From Symbiodinium natans (taxonomy: Eukaryota; Sar; Dinophyceae; Suessiales; Symbiodiniaceae): a DNA stretch of 64,000 nt. Position 1 is the stretch's first letter. Each line of letters opens with the position of its first letter. Location of the stretch: assembly GCA_905221605.1 (NCBI GenBank), contig CAJNDS010000262.1, positions 92,001-156,000 of the forward strand, in the 5' to 3' direction. The notes under the pieces are model-generated. The model was not told the DNA's origin. It worked only from the letters and a program-made list of their open reading frames with translations, and did no database searches. The position numbers and the translations under genes were made by a program. Of the stretch, positions 50,401 through 61,761 are shown in pieces.

Positions 50401-53400
50401 TCTCCTTGTGGAACTGGGGCTTCAGGAGGTTGTTCAGGGTTTTGTGGGGGACGATTCGGTTGGTTAGACGAAGACGACGGCTCCCCATCATCACGGTCCA
50501 GGATTAAGGGATCAGAGCCTGTGCCACTTCCTGGAAGGGGCAGCCCTCTGAGCATCCGCAGATGCCCAGTCAATGGCTGCTTTAAGCCTCCTTCCGGCAC
50601 TTTCTCATCATTTCCCTTCAACACACAGCATGCCACGTCAAGACACCATGCCAAAACATGCCAAACATGCCGCAAACAAGCCAACAACTTTAAGGTTTTG
50701 GGCTTTCCCTTAGTTGGGGCTTTTGGGCTTTTCCTACCAACCAACAAGATTCGTTCTACGCACACACGCTTAAAGCATTTTCGGGTGCGAATACGAATCC
50801 AACAAACCCCACGTCGGGGCTTTATTCTACTCATCTCAGGTGCTCTCTTGGAGCCTCTCTGAAACAGCTTGTCGAGCAATTTCCAAAGACCCGAAATAAC
50901 GACCCCAACCAAGGCACTGAAGATCAGGATGAGGAACACCATCGCAGACTCAACGACCACTCCTATGAATTTAACCGGGAACGAGCACGTACCTGGACGC
51001 GCCGTCGCAAGTTTGAGAGGCCTAATCCCTGCTGTCCGTCCTGTGGAGGGTCTAGGCAGCAGTGAAAGGGGCCTAATCCCTGCTGTCTTTTCTCTGGAGG
51101 GTTTAGGAAGGAGTGAGAGAAGCCTAATCCCTTCTGGCCTTTCTCCGGAGGGTTTAGGCAGCAGTGAGAGGGGCCTAATCCCTGCTGTCCTCTCTCCGGA
51201 GGGTTTAGGAAGGAGTGAGAGAGGCCTAATCCCTGCTGGCCTTTCTCCGGAGGGTTTAGGCAGCAGTGAGAGGGGCCTAATCCCTACTGCTGGCGTTTCT
51301 CCGGAGGGTTTAGGCAGGAGTGAGAAGGGCCTAATCCCTGCTGGCGTTTCTCCGGAGGGTTTAGGAAGCAGTGAGAGGGGCCTAATCCCTGCTGCTGGCG
51401 TTTCTCCGGAGGGTTTAGGCAAGAGTGAGAAGGGCCTCATCCCTTCTGGCGTTTCTCCGGAGGGTTTAGGAAGCAGTGAGAGGGGCCTAATCCCTGCTGC
51501 TGGCGTTTCTCCGGAGGGTTTAGGCAAGAGTGAGAGGGGCCTAATCCCTGCTGTCCCCTCTCTGGAGGGTTTAGGAAGGAGTGAGAGGGGCCTAATCCCT
51601 GCTGTCCTCTCTCTGGCAGGTTTAGGCAGGAGTGAGAGGGGCCTAATCCCCTCTACGCCCCCTGTGGCCAGATTTCCACAGGGACGACACAGGTCGGCTA
51701 TTTTTGAGGTCTCTTGGCCACTCCATCCCAAACAAATCAAGTCAAGCCATGTTAAGGTTCCAGGGCCATGGTTGCTGCCGCTTCTGCTTCTGGCAACAAG
51801 CAAGGGGAGCGAATCGTCATGCCATGCACAAGCACACGTGCCATGCTTAAGGGTTCTAGGGACGTCATGCCCAGCGCAAGCACAAGACAACATGCCAAAC
51901 ATGCCAGCGCTGCCTTGCGTTAAGGCTTGGGACCCTTCAAAATCATGGTAAAACATCTCCTCCTTGCTCTTTTTGGCTCGCGCGCCTAGCGCGTCATTCT
52001 TCCAACCCCCAAAACAGAGCTGCGCACCGCATGCGCCGATCCTTCCTTCTTCGAAAACAAAACTCTCATGCCAACACACCACAAAACATGCCACAAGCCA
52101 TGCCAAGAACCATGCCAAAATATGCCAGCAAGACTTTCCTAAAGACTTCTGGGCCATTTCAGGGCATTTTCGGGGTACTTTCGGGCATTTTCGGGGTGTT
52201 TCGGGGTAAGCTCTGTGCACTTCGGGCACGCTCAGGGTGCTTGCGGGGTATTCTTGAGGAACTTCAGGGACCACTTTCGGGGATACTTCGGCTCTAAGCC
52301 CTCGCAGCAAGAAAGCAAACGGCGTCTCAAGCAAAGCATGCCGGCAATCACCGCTCTCTCTTCCTTGTGGCTTCTCGACTTCCGCCTTCTTTCCTCCTGT
52401 CGTCGCTTTCTTGAGGATGCTCGGTCCTGGCTGTGGCTTAACAACAGAGTCCTGCAGGCAGGTAATCGCGTCTATTTCCATGTCCGAGCCCGAAGGCTGG
52501 CGCGGAGAACTACCTTTCCCCGCTTTCTGGCGGCGACCCCCGCTCAAAGCCCACCAAGCCCGATTAGCGGATACGAGTTTCACGTTGCGTTTGCCTTTGT
52601 ACAACCTAGACCCGGTTTTGTAGAGATACGTTCTCCACCCTTTCTCCACCGCCGCCCAGGGACTAATGGCGTTAAACGTCACTTCCGCAACGAGAACCTC
52701 AGTCAAAAGAAGGCTACAATCACCGAAAACGACCTCTAAGTCGACGACGTCCGATACGGGGATCTTCCCCCCTGAAGCGTTGTACAGAGTGACCTCTCTC
52801 TCGTGCTTCTTGACCACCCTGAATCCGCTGAGGTGTTCAGAGGAAACCACATGACACGTGGCTCCAGAATCCACTAGCCAAACGTCTCTCGGTTCTAGCT
52901 GAAAGCTGGCACAGACGCGCTCTACATCCCCTGCAGTCAAAGAATTGCTAACAGGTCCCAAACGTTGCTTGTCGAGTGAAAAACCTACCCTACGCTCATG
53001 CGACTCAGAAAGGCTCAGTTCAGGACCTTGCTGGGCAAACCTCATTGCCATCGCAGTCTGTGTCGGCGATGCTTCCGCCTCGGACTCTGGTTCTCCCATA
53101 GCCCGGGCGCGGTTCTTCTTTTTCTTGCCCTTGTCCTTGCCTTTCTCTCCCTTTTCACCCTTCTCTCCCTTGGAGTTGGGCTTTCCTTTCGGCGTCGGAG
53201 AGCGAGGCGCGCCCTTCGGAGTAGGCGACCTTTGTCCTTTAGGGCCACCAGTGCCCTTTCCACTCTTCGACTCTCCCTGGCCGCCCTTGCCGCCTTTGCC
53301 GCCTTTCTCACCAGCCTCACGCTGTCGTGACCAGCAATCCTTTGCCACATGACCATGCTTGCCGCAATGGTCGCAAAGCTTGCCATCCATTCCACGGTTT

Positions 53401-54609
53401 GCTGCAGTAGGCACGTCGCACATCCTCAGCTGTTCTTCGAAATACTTGAGGCTCTTCGTGAGCTCACTCCAGCTGTTGGCGTTGCCGTGCAGCGCCACGT
53501 ACTGTCTCGCCGCCTGTAGCAGGATGGAACAGCGATCTGCTTCGGAGAGCTTCAACTCGGGGAAGTTGCTCAACTTGATCTCCGCCTTGGCGATTTCGTC
53601 CTCCAAGTGTCTGATGATGTCCATGGGCTTTCTGAGCCCCGAACACTGTGCATGCAACTTCATGCAACCGTCTCTCACGTAGACGGCTTCCATTCGAGAC
53701 ACAATGGAGTAGTTGAGGTGCAGTGTGCGAACTGCCTCGTAGCCAGTAGCAGACATGCCCTGCCTTTTGCTACAGCTTCGAAGCAACTCCAAACCACGCT
53801 CCCACTTCGCCAAGCTCTGGGAAAGCAGGTAAAAACAACTTCGCTGACCGAGCTGCAGTGTCATGAGGTAAACGGTCCTGTCGGATCTCGTCCTTGACAC
53901 TGATGCAGAGGCGAAGCTCGTTCACATAGGCCTCGTCCTGCAAAGCCAACCATGAACTCATCGTCTCCAGGAAGCCGTGCCAGGCCTCAATCTCTCGCAT
54001 TCTGTCTCTACCCATCTCCTGGTGGGCTATGACAGGCAGCTGTGGGAGGTACTTGTCTGCACGGTTGGAAACGTATCCACCAGATGAACTTCCAGTCTCT
54101 TTAGGCCTTGAAGAAGGAAGTGAACTTCCTGTGGACGAAGTTGCAGCGAGGAACGGGTCACTTGGTGCAGATGCCGCTGCGGCTTCCGCCTTGGCTTTAG
54201 CCTCAGCAGCTGCAAGTTCGGCATCGTTCCTCCTCTTCTCTTCGCTGTCCATGCGACGAAGCATGGTGGCCACAAGCTGTTGGTTCTGTTCCAACTGCTT
54301 CCTGTACTGGTCCATCATGGCTTCCTGCTGTCTCTGCTGTTGCTGCATTACTCGCAGCATCTCCACCACCAAACTTTCTCCAACAGAACCACCACCTGGA
54401 GCGGTGGCAGGCTGTGAACTCGTCGCTGGCGTGGAAGTCGGAACTCCTTGAGTTCCAAAGGCAGCAAAGGGGTTCGGCTGCTGTCCTACCGGATTCTCAC
54501 CGGTTCCAAACAGCACAGGGACAGGGACTTGCTCAGGAGGCAACGCCCCGTGCACTGGAGAACCCTGTGGGCTTCCATGCACACTTCCGCCTTGCTCTGG
54601 AGTCGCCAT
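47442..54609 (-). pseudogene. Copia copy 1 gag-pol polyprotein with a 1-bp frameshift in gag
   Basis: The sequence encodes about 2,389 residues from MATPEQGGSVHGS. Gag has a Gln-rich coiled coil and zinc knuckle CDHCGKHGHVAKDC (near 53360). Protease has WLVDSGATCH (near 52870). A long insert with tandem repeats follows. Integrase has H-x4-H, then CESC, and the D, D, E residues in VDFYYF, RCDNEQG and KGAVER (50370-49900). RT has YVDD (near 48510) and RNase H has FVDASWG (near 47945) and SSAEAEL. One extra T (minus strand) at 53831-53835 breaks gag; copy 2 at the end of the window lacks it. The frame from there to 47442 has no further break. It is longer than typical copia polyproteins because of the insert. 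Confidence 0.88.
50990..51660 (-). repeat. Coding tandem repeat, 17-18 residues per unit, inside copia pol
   Basis: About twelve units of GIRPLSLLPKPSGE(T/R)PA plus degenerate ends, 51 or 54 bp each, in frame between protease and integrase. Units vary mainly after PKPS. Confidence 0.9.
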
Positions 54610-54651
54610 GGCGTTGAGGTACTTGACACAGGCGCTGGAGTCACTCTCAGT

Positions 54652-54663
54652 GCTCCGCTACCA
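54652..54663 (-). other. Copia primer-binding site
   Basis: TGGTAGCGGAGC immediately follows the 5' LTR and resembles the initiator-tRNA-Met primer site of other copia elements (TGGTATCAGAGC). Confidence 0.7.
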
Positions 54664-55255
54664 TGTGAAAAGCAGAGCTTGCGCAGCAGTCTCTTTTTCA
54701 CTTTGCACTTGAGCCAAACACCAAAGTGTTCAGCAAGCTTCAGTTCTTGCAGCAAGCTCTCTCCAAGAGCTAAGGGCTCCAAAAAGCTACGAATTCCATC
54801 TCAACTTTGTTCTACAAAGGAGGTAAAGCAAAAGAGCAATGCAACTGCTTTGGTCTACACCTCGGGGACTTCAGGTCACTTCCGAACAGCAAAACAGCGA
54901 AGCTTCAGAGTCCACTCTGCACTCCTACTCCCATCCTACACGTCCAACGGCAACGAACGAAGTGGCGGGGACACGGAGTGAGTTGCAACAAGACAGAACC
55001 TCAGAGTTCTGACACGCACTTCTTCACTACTGCTCTCAAGCAGTTTCAAGTGCTTCAAAACTCATCCTAGGCCATGCCAACAAGACAAGAACATGCCAAA
55101 GTCAAGCAAGACATGCCACACATGCTTAAGGGCTTTGGGACAAACCAAACATGCTCACGCCAAGTCATGCAGCAGAAAAACTCTCATGCTTCTCTCTGTA
55201 TGGTCAAACACCACATGGCACCAACTGGGCAAACACTACAGGTGAATTTTACACA
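54664..55255 (-). repeat. Copia copy 1 5' LTR (592 bp)
   Basis: It runs TGTGTAAAA ... TTTTCACA on the minus strand, with short inverted ends. It contains an uninterrupted LINE target motif at 55239-55252, followed by TAGTG, which shows the empty-site sequence. Confidence 0.88.
55239..55252 (-). other. Empty LINE target motif in the 5' LTR
   Basis: GTAAAATTCACCTG followed by TAGTGTTTG, the pre-insertion form of the site occupied in the 3' LTR. Confidence 0.85.
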
Positions 55256-55260
55256 GCAAC
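55256..55260. other. Copia target site duplication, high-coordinate copy (GCAAC)
   Basis: Matches 14161-14165 and directly abuts the LTR end. Confidence 0.8.
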
Positions 55261-55580
55261 GGCCTGTGTGGCCAGCGCTCGGATGCCTTCAAGATCGTTT
55301 TGTGTGGCAAACGCTCAGACGCTCTGGAGTGCTTTTTGTGTGGCCAGCGCAGCGTTCGAATGCTCTGGAGTTTGTTTTGTGTGGCCAGCGCAGCGCTCAG
55401 ATGCTTTGGAGTTTGTTTGAGCATCCGAGCACTGTACTGGCCACACTGAACGAACTCCAGAGCATCTGAGCGTTGCGCTGGCCACGCAAAACGATCTCCA
55501 GGTCATCCCAGTGCTGCGCTGGCCACAGAAAACGAACTCTAAAGTTAGAGCGTCCGAGCATTGCGCTGGCCACACAAAAA
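55261..55580. repeat. Mirrored tandem repeat, about 4 + 4 units of ~40 bp
   Basis: Units of the form GTGTGGCCAGCGCAGCGCTC, then AGATGCTTTGGAGTTTGTTT, run forward to about 55412 and then in reverse complement (GAACTCCAGAGCATCTGAGC, then GTTGCGCTGGCCAC). The block can fold into a large cruciform. It begins right next to the copia target duplication. Confidence 0.85.
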
Positions 55581-56040
55581 GAGAGGTAAAGCTCGAACTT
55601 ACGGAGCAATGATCATGATTCATCTAAGGACACGTTGGAGCCGCCCAGGCTGCAGGCGCTGGAGCCGCGTCATGGCCAGTGGCACCAGGTCCTATTCTTT
55701 TGGACGGACCTCGCGCTTTGCGATGGGCCGTGCCCTGCAGAAGTCCTACGTGTTTCGACGGACCTTGCCCGTTGCGTTGTGACACAACTTCTTGCGTGGG
55801 ATGTGGAATGAAACATTCCCGGTGCGTTGGGCCAGCGCTCCCGTTGCGTTTGGGCTGTGCATGACAAAAGTGCTTCTTTTTTTTTGGACTGACGCCTCTT
55901 TACTACATCAGTAGCACAGTAGGCCGGTCTTGTTGGGCTCGACGTAAAGGGTGAAACAAAGTCAGCGCACACAATCCGCCAGACACAACAAGCAACCACC
56001 AAGCAAACAAACACCAAAGAAACAAAGCGAGCAATCGCGC
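55581..56040. other. Intergenic, no gene recognised
   Basis: Short imperfect repeats of GGACGGACCT..GCG type; no gene. Confidence 0.4.
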
Positions 56041-58450
56041 TGAACTACTAGATACCCCACGGACTCAGTACTCGAGGTCGTCAATGAAGTCCCGGTTCAC
56101 AAGGAAGCACAGAGCTTGTGGGGGAATCGCAAATTGCGACATTGCCAGATTCTCAAAACCACCATCATGTAGCCACTGGTGCGACAGCGGTTATTCAAAC
56201 CGAGGTCATCAGAAGAGGTTCGGATCACGTACTCGTTGTCAAGGACAGACAACCGACACTCAATGGCGAAAGGATGTTGCAAGTCAGACTCCCTAGGGGG
56301 GATGAAAGATGTGCATATGCCCCATGGTGGTCAGCCAGTGGGGACTTAACAGCAAGAACAATCAAGGCAAGACCGGCCCAGGGCACTCCATGGTGGTCAG
56401 CCAGTGGAGTAGCTCCGAGCTCTGGGTGCTCCATTCACCTTGGCGTACAAGTGCCCACCCAGAGAGGTGTCCGCGCCCGGCACAGGGGGCATATGCCCCA
56501 TGGAGGTCAGCCAGTGGGGACTTAACAGCAAGAACAATCAAAGCAGGACCGGCCCAGGGCACTCCATGGTGGTCAGCCAGTGGAGTAGCTCCGAGCACAG
56601 GGTTCTCCAGTCAACCTGGCGTACAAGTGCCCACCCAGAGAGGTGCCCGCGCACGGCCAGAGGGGGGGCGAGAGTAGCTGCAGCTACCGATTCCACGGGG
56701 AGAGTCCACAGCGAGTTACCAAACCCTTAACGCCACAGGGTTTATAATGACAACGAGGAACCTCCCAGTCCAGGCATCTCACACAAGGCCACGCAACCTT
56801 GGCGCTGGCCTGCGCATCGGCACGCATCAGGTCCCTCCAAACCCAAACCCGCGAGGTACGTCGGTAAGGAGATGGGAGGGCTCACATCACATTGGTGCCG
56901 AAGTGCAAGGATCTCCATGGTATTGCTACTTTGGTCCAATCAGAGCCTTCAGGTAACATCCACGCGGGCGGGGAGCCCACTTGCCCTGCCGCAGGCCAAG
57001 CTCAGACGAGGGTGACCCTCTAGAGTCTCAAGAGGGCCAGGTTGTTCTACAAGTGGGGAATGGCTCCCTGCCAAGTCAGCGGGTGCATAATCTCCACGTA
57101 GAAGTGTCCACAGCCAGCGCGCCGAACTGCTAGGTCACCCTGTGCACTCAGTACTCGAAATCGTCGAAGAGGCCGGGAGCACACATGTAGCACCGAGTGC
57201 GCAGGTGCGTCGCAAAATGCGACGTTGCCAGATTCACAAAACCACCATCATGCAGCCACCGATGCGAATACATTCAGCACCAGCCAAGGCCGTTCACGAG
57301 AAGGTTCACAAGTCCGCCATCACAGGTGGGGCATAGTCGTGCCTTGGCACGGGACGTTGCAGGTGTCAACCTTCTTGATCCGAAGTATAAAGTTGCCCCA
57401 TGGTGGTCAGCCAGTGGGGACTTAACGGCAAGAACAAAGGGTAGGACCAGCCCAGAGCACTCCATGGTGGTCAGCCAGTGGAGCCTCTCCGAGCACAAGG
57501 CGCAACGTTCTTTTGACTCACAAGAGTCTCGTCCGACGGCCAAAGCAGGCTTGACTGCTTCGTTCCAATCAGAGCCATCAGGTAAACCCAAGCAGGCGGG
57601 GACCCCACCTGCCCCGCAGGAAGCGGGAGAGTCCCCCAGTCGAAACTTCGCACTTTAGGCCAAGCAACTATCTCCTTGGCCGGTGAGGGTTGAGGGTTCA
57701 ATAACCAGAATCAGACCCTCCATGCCCAAACCGACAGACGTCGGCGAGGAGATGTGAGGGCTCACATCACGCTTGGCCACCTACCGATGGGGAGGTAGTC
57801 ATGTATGGCTGCTTTGACGCAAGCAGAGATATACACCCAAGCAGGCAGGGAACCCCGCAGCAACCCAAGCACAGGCGAGAATGGCTCTCGTGAAGGCAAG
57901 GTTGTCCACAGGTGCTCGATGGCACATTGCCAGGGAAGTGGAAACCTGATCTTCGCGTAGAAGTGTCCACAGCCCAGAAGCAGCATCCCCTAGCTGGTCT
58001 CTCCCAATTGGCATGACGCCGTTGCACGACTGGGGGTGTCACCGTCCAGACGAGAGATGGTCAACACTCAAGTCCGAGGGGTTCACACACGGTCGTAGCA
58101 CATAGAAGCGGGCAACCTGCCCACCTAGAGGGGGCAGAGGAAAGGAAGATTGGCCGTTTTACCGATGACAAAGCTGGAACATCCAGGCAGGACCGGTCCA
58201 GGGTAGTCCGTGGCAGATGGCCAGTGGAGCAACCACGAAGGAAAGGCCCCCCGTTCCCACAGGCACACCGCGGGGCTGACCCAGAAGGGTGTTCACAGCT
58301 GTAAGCTGTAAGCACACAAAGACAAGCACGATCCAATCCGTGGCATTAGACCACGAGAGGGTTGCCAAACCAAGAATATCCCGAGGTAGTCTTGCGGCAT
58401 GTATCGGCGAGGAGATGTGAGGGCTCACTGGCTCACATCACGCTAGGCAG
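56041..58450. repeat. Complex duplicated region with units of about 1.08 kb
   Basis: Segment 56041 onward (GAACTACTAGATACC, ACTCAGTACTCGAGGTCGTC) is repeated from 57124 (GAACTGCTAGGTCACC, ACTCAGTACTCGAAATCGTC). Shared later landmarks include GCCAGATTC.CAAAACCACC and GAGATG.GAGGGCTCACATCAC; the last also recurs near 58410. The copies are clearly diverged. No coding frame is maintained between them. Confidence 0.65.
56314..56665. repeat. Two tandem 176-bp units within the duplicated region
   Basis: Each begins CATATGCCCCATGG and contains CCATGGTGGTCAGCCAGTGG (or GGAGG) twice. A partial third unit lies at 57398-57500. Confidence 0.85.
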
Positions 58451-58488
58451 CATGCCATGAAAGGACTCAATGGCGCGTTCGCATGGCG

Positions 58489-59134
58489 TCAGTAGGAGCC
58501 CTCAGATGACAGTTTGCTGTCTATTGCCAGGAGCCATCCCAGTCCGGACGCCGGGAGCGATGGCCAGCTGAGGTGGTATGGGAACGCGTACGGCTGGGCA
58601 TGACCTGCATTTGGAGGCAGCTCTTGCTCATCAACCCCCCACTCAGAGATGCCGTCCGGAATGGGGATACGCATGTATCTTGTCATTGAGGTTTGGGCCG
58701 CGAGCCACATCACCCGGACAGCTTCCTGGATTTGCCTGTACTGCACAACACCTTCGTCCTTATACTGAAAGGGGAAGGAGGTAACTGCAGCACGCAGGGC
58801 CGAAGGATCAGGGTCCTTGGGGGTGCCATGACAGTACATCCTAAACCAGAAGCAGTCGCTGCTTGGTTGGATGTTTGGCTCGCATGAGCCCCTTAATGGC
58901 AGCCCAATGAGCAGTGGCTGCGTCATACCACGCATTTTGGGGACGTTGGGGCCCATGCTTGGTGGGTGTGGTGCTGATCCCTTTCCAATGCGCATCAAAG
59001 ATGACTGGCAGCCGGAAAGGGGCGGAGACATCCACTTCTCGCAAAGCTGCAAGGTCAGTGGTTCGCAGCTCCGAGAAGCGCCAATCATTCACCTGTGCCT
59101 CGGGTTCGTCCTCTGCGTCCGACATGTCATCCAT
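58489..59134 (-). pseudogene. Unrecognised protein fragment, frameshifted
   Basis: One frame starts MDDMSDAEDEPEAQVNDWRF at 59134 and runs to about 58841. Coding-like sequence then continues in another frame (DEGVVQYRQIQEAVRVMWLA, then PIPDGISEWGVDEQELPPN) to 58489. This suggests one gene broken by an indel. The family is not recognised. Confidence 0.35.
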
Positions 59135-59370
59135 CGGGCAGGGAGAGCCTTCGTTAGTTTCGGAAGAGATGCTTCGTTAGTTTCGGAAGAGATGCTGACG
59201 ACCTCCGGCGAGGTTGCTGCAGTGTTCGCTTCCACAGGCGCAGCACAGGGCGAGGAGAGCAAGCACTCTAGGGGCAACACTCGCTGTAGAAAAACAGCCA
59301 TTCTGTGAGAAGTGTCAGGCCATTCCAAGTTGAAAACTGACCAAAAATGTTCAATGTTTTGGTTGGCCAC
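59089..59370 (-). pseudogene. Unrecognised fragment related to 12698-12973
   Basis: Contains LEWPDTSHRMAVFLQRVLPL and ECL, resembling LDWPDVESTGHIARRVLPLQ and CL in the other fragment. It overlaps the 59134 start in a different frame, so order and frame have decayed. Confidence 0.3.
59149..59194. repeat. 23-bp exact tandem duplication
   Basis: CTTCGTTAGTTTCGGAAGAG followed by ATG, twice in a row. Confidence 0.9.
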
Positions 59371-59379
59371 CGAGGCCGC

Positions 59380-61340
59380 AAGAGCAAGCCGGATGGCGTC
59401 AAGGAAATGGGGAGGTCCGGCCTAAATTCTTGATAGTGCCTTTGCCCAAGTGTCTGTGTGCCCTGCAGCGTCATGCCTAGAAACGAATTCAGGCTGGGTT
59501 AGGCAAGCCTGGCCGTTTCCACGTCCGTGTGCTTAGCAGCTGCGGCCCATGCCTGCAAGGCTTCTTGGGAGGCTTGGCCGTAACTTGTGGCAGTCCACTG
59601 TGCGCGTCCATCACATATTTGGTGGTAGGGCACTTGGAACACCGATAAGATAAGCGCGGCCAGCCAAGAAGGCCACCATGGCTGCAGGCGGCACATTGAT
59701 CTGCAGGTCAGTAATTTTATTGTCAGATTTAGGAAAACCAACAACAATGGGCAGCCCTGCCGTGCGCTCCAGGGGACCTTTTTGGTGGAACTCGAATGCG
59801 AGCAGTAGTGCACCTATGTGTGCATGACAAAAGTGCTACAGATTTTGATACGATGCGTTTGGGTCACAACGTAGTTCGACGGAACTCGCTTCTTTTTGCC
59901 CTGGAGCTCTGCGCAGGTGTGCAGGCCTGTTGGCTAGGAGTCCCACTTCAGGCGGAATGGGCTGTGCGAGAAGCCGGACTGGAACTTGAGAAAAAAATGG
60001 CGGAGCGGAAGCAACATGATTGTAAAATAACTGCCGCAGATAACTGCGCTTTGGAAGTTTTACCTCGCACGCGCACGGCAATGCATCCACGAAGCTACGT
60101 CGCATGCGCATTTCGCAACAGTCCAGAAAAACACAGTTAGGCAGCGCTACCAGCAAGCCTCAAAAAAACATCCGACGGCCAAAAAAAGGTCGTGGCAAAA
60201 CATTGCGCAGGCGGGATGGCTTGGCATTTGTCTTGATTGAGGCATAAGTAGAGAAACACACGTGTGTAATGCACATTATGGAAGTTGAATGCGGAAGCAG
60301 CAGCAAGTGTGGCAAGGATAAGGAGACTTAGAACTTTGCAACTGCAGAGTGTGATCAGTTGGAAATGATTTCTTTAGGCAGGCTTCAGCAGCGGACAAGA
60401 GTGAGCAATTTCGTGCACCACGGCAGAAGATATTTCCATGTTATGGGTGCTCTGTGGGCGCTGGGGTGTGTCGTGCGCGAAACTGTGGGGAATGCGTGAC
60501 GTGAGGTACGCAAGCCCATCAACGATTCTGACAGCTGCATGCCCCGCATTGAAGGACTGGAGGTCTTAGACGGTGTTGTGCCAGTGAACCGTCAAGAAGA
60601 AGAAAAAGAACACATTTGTGCTGCAAGCACTTCGCAGATCCCGAGAAAGTTACGGCAGAAGGAAATAACCGTGCGGTTCTTAGGATCGAGCCAATGAGCA
60701 AGTTCTTGTTTTATCTGTGCAATGTTGACACACTTGAAACTTCGCATGATGGGCAAATATCAGCGGGGCCACCTAAATTTTAAATAAACATCTGCCGATT
60801 CTGCAGCTCCAGGCATGGTTTTGGTCGGCAAACACAAACGCTGGTTTGGAAAAGCAACTCCGGAAGGCGCCAGTCAAGCTGCAGGTCCTTGTCGGTGTTT
60901 TCTGTGGAAAGAAGGCGCCCTTCAAGCTCGGGAAGTTGACCAACGTGGCTCAACGTTTTCTGCTGTTGCGCAGAGTCGTTTGCTGGACATTGCAGAATGA
61001 AAGCTTTTGGCAGGCTTGGGCTTTGAACAGCAAGGATACCTACTGTACAGGAACGGCTTGTGCTCCTGGCGAATCAGCTGTTGCCGAGCACCCTCATTGG
61101 GGTTCTAACAATGGTCAGGTTGTGGGGCTGGTGAACGGATGCCACAAGTGCATTCGCGCATGCTTGGACATATTTTGGCGCTGTCTCCAATCTCAGTTTT
61201 TGCGGCAGTTAACGCGCCGTTGATGGGTCAGACCTGTCTATACAGCATTTTGAATTTATAGCACCATACCCTGGTCTTTGCCACAGCCAAACAGACGTAT
61301 GTTTTGGAGCAGCAAGTGCTTGCGTGTGAGAGAGTGACAG
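59380..61340. other. Intergenic, no gene recognised
   Basis: Only short open frames without recognisable features on either strand; some (for example minus 59813-59499) may be further decayed parts of the fragment at 59089-59370. Confidence 0.4.
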
Positions 61341-61361
61341 AGTGTCTGTGAGTGTGTGAGG

Positions 61362-61420
61362 ATGAGAGTGAGAGCGAGAGCGAGAGCGAGAGTGAGAGTG
61401 AGAGTGAGAATGAAAGTGAG

Positions 61421-61506
<86 letters not shown>

Positions 61507-61512
61507 AAAGAG
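61362..61512. repeat. GAGAGT/GAAAGT microsatellite
   Basis: About 150 bp of hexamer repeat GTGAGA with GAGC and GAAA variants. The Ser/Glu and Arg/Val open frames across it are repeat artefacts. Confidence 0.9.
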
Positions 61513-61761
61513 TGAGGAAGCGAGGACGACGGAGTGAGAGAAAGTGATGCAGTGACGGGCAGCGGAGGAGTGGTGAAGCCATGGGACCCCACGTGATTTC
61601 TATGTCTGCCAACTTTTCTTCGGCGCCTAACAGAGCATAGGTCGTCTTTGAACACTTGTAACAATGTTCAGTTTAGAAGATAAGCGACTTGGGAAAAACC
61701 TGGATTAAAATTCTGGTCGGTCTTCGGATCTGGCCTCATTACCCTACGTCTGCTGTGCGTG

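Larger units (their letters stand above)
14166..55255 (-). mobile_element. Ty1/copia LTR retrotransposon, copy 1, interrupted by a 31.9-kb LINE stack
   Basis: In transcription order: 5' LTR 55255-54664, primer-binding site 54663-54652, gag-pol 54609-47442, methyltransferase-like ORF 47409-46708, polypurine tract 46678-46672, first 17 bases of the 3' LTR 46671-46655, the nested stack 46654-14755, and the rest of the 3' LTR 14754-14166. Without the stack the element is about 9.2 kb. The domain order protease-integrase-RT-RNase H places it in Ty1/copia. The two LTRs differ by one substitution over 589 aligned bases, so the insertion looks young. Confidence 0.85.

Noticed and set aside
50869-51951. 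360-aa plus-strand open frame
   Set aside because: It is the antisense reading of the PKPS repeat in copia pol; the repeat length keeps it open.
61352-61547. Ser/Glu-repeat and Arg/Val-repeat proteins
   Set aside because: They are readings of a hexamer microsatellite.
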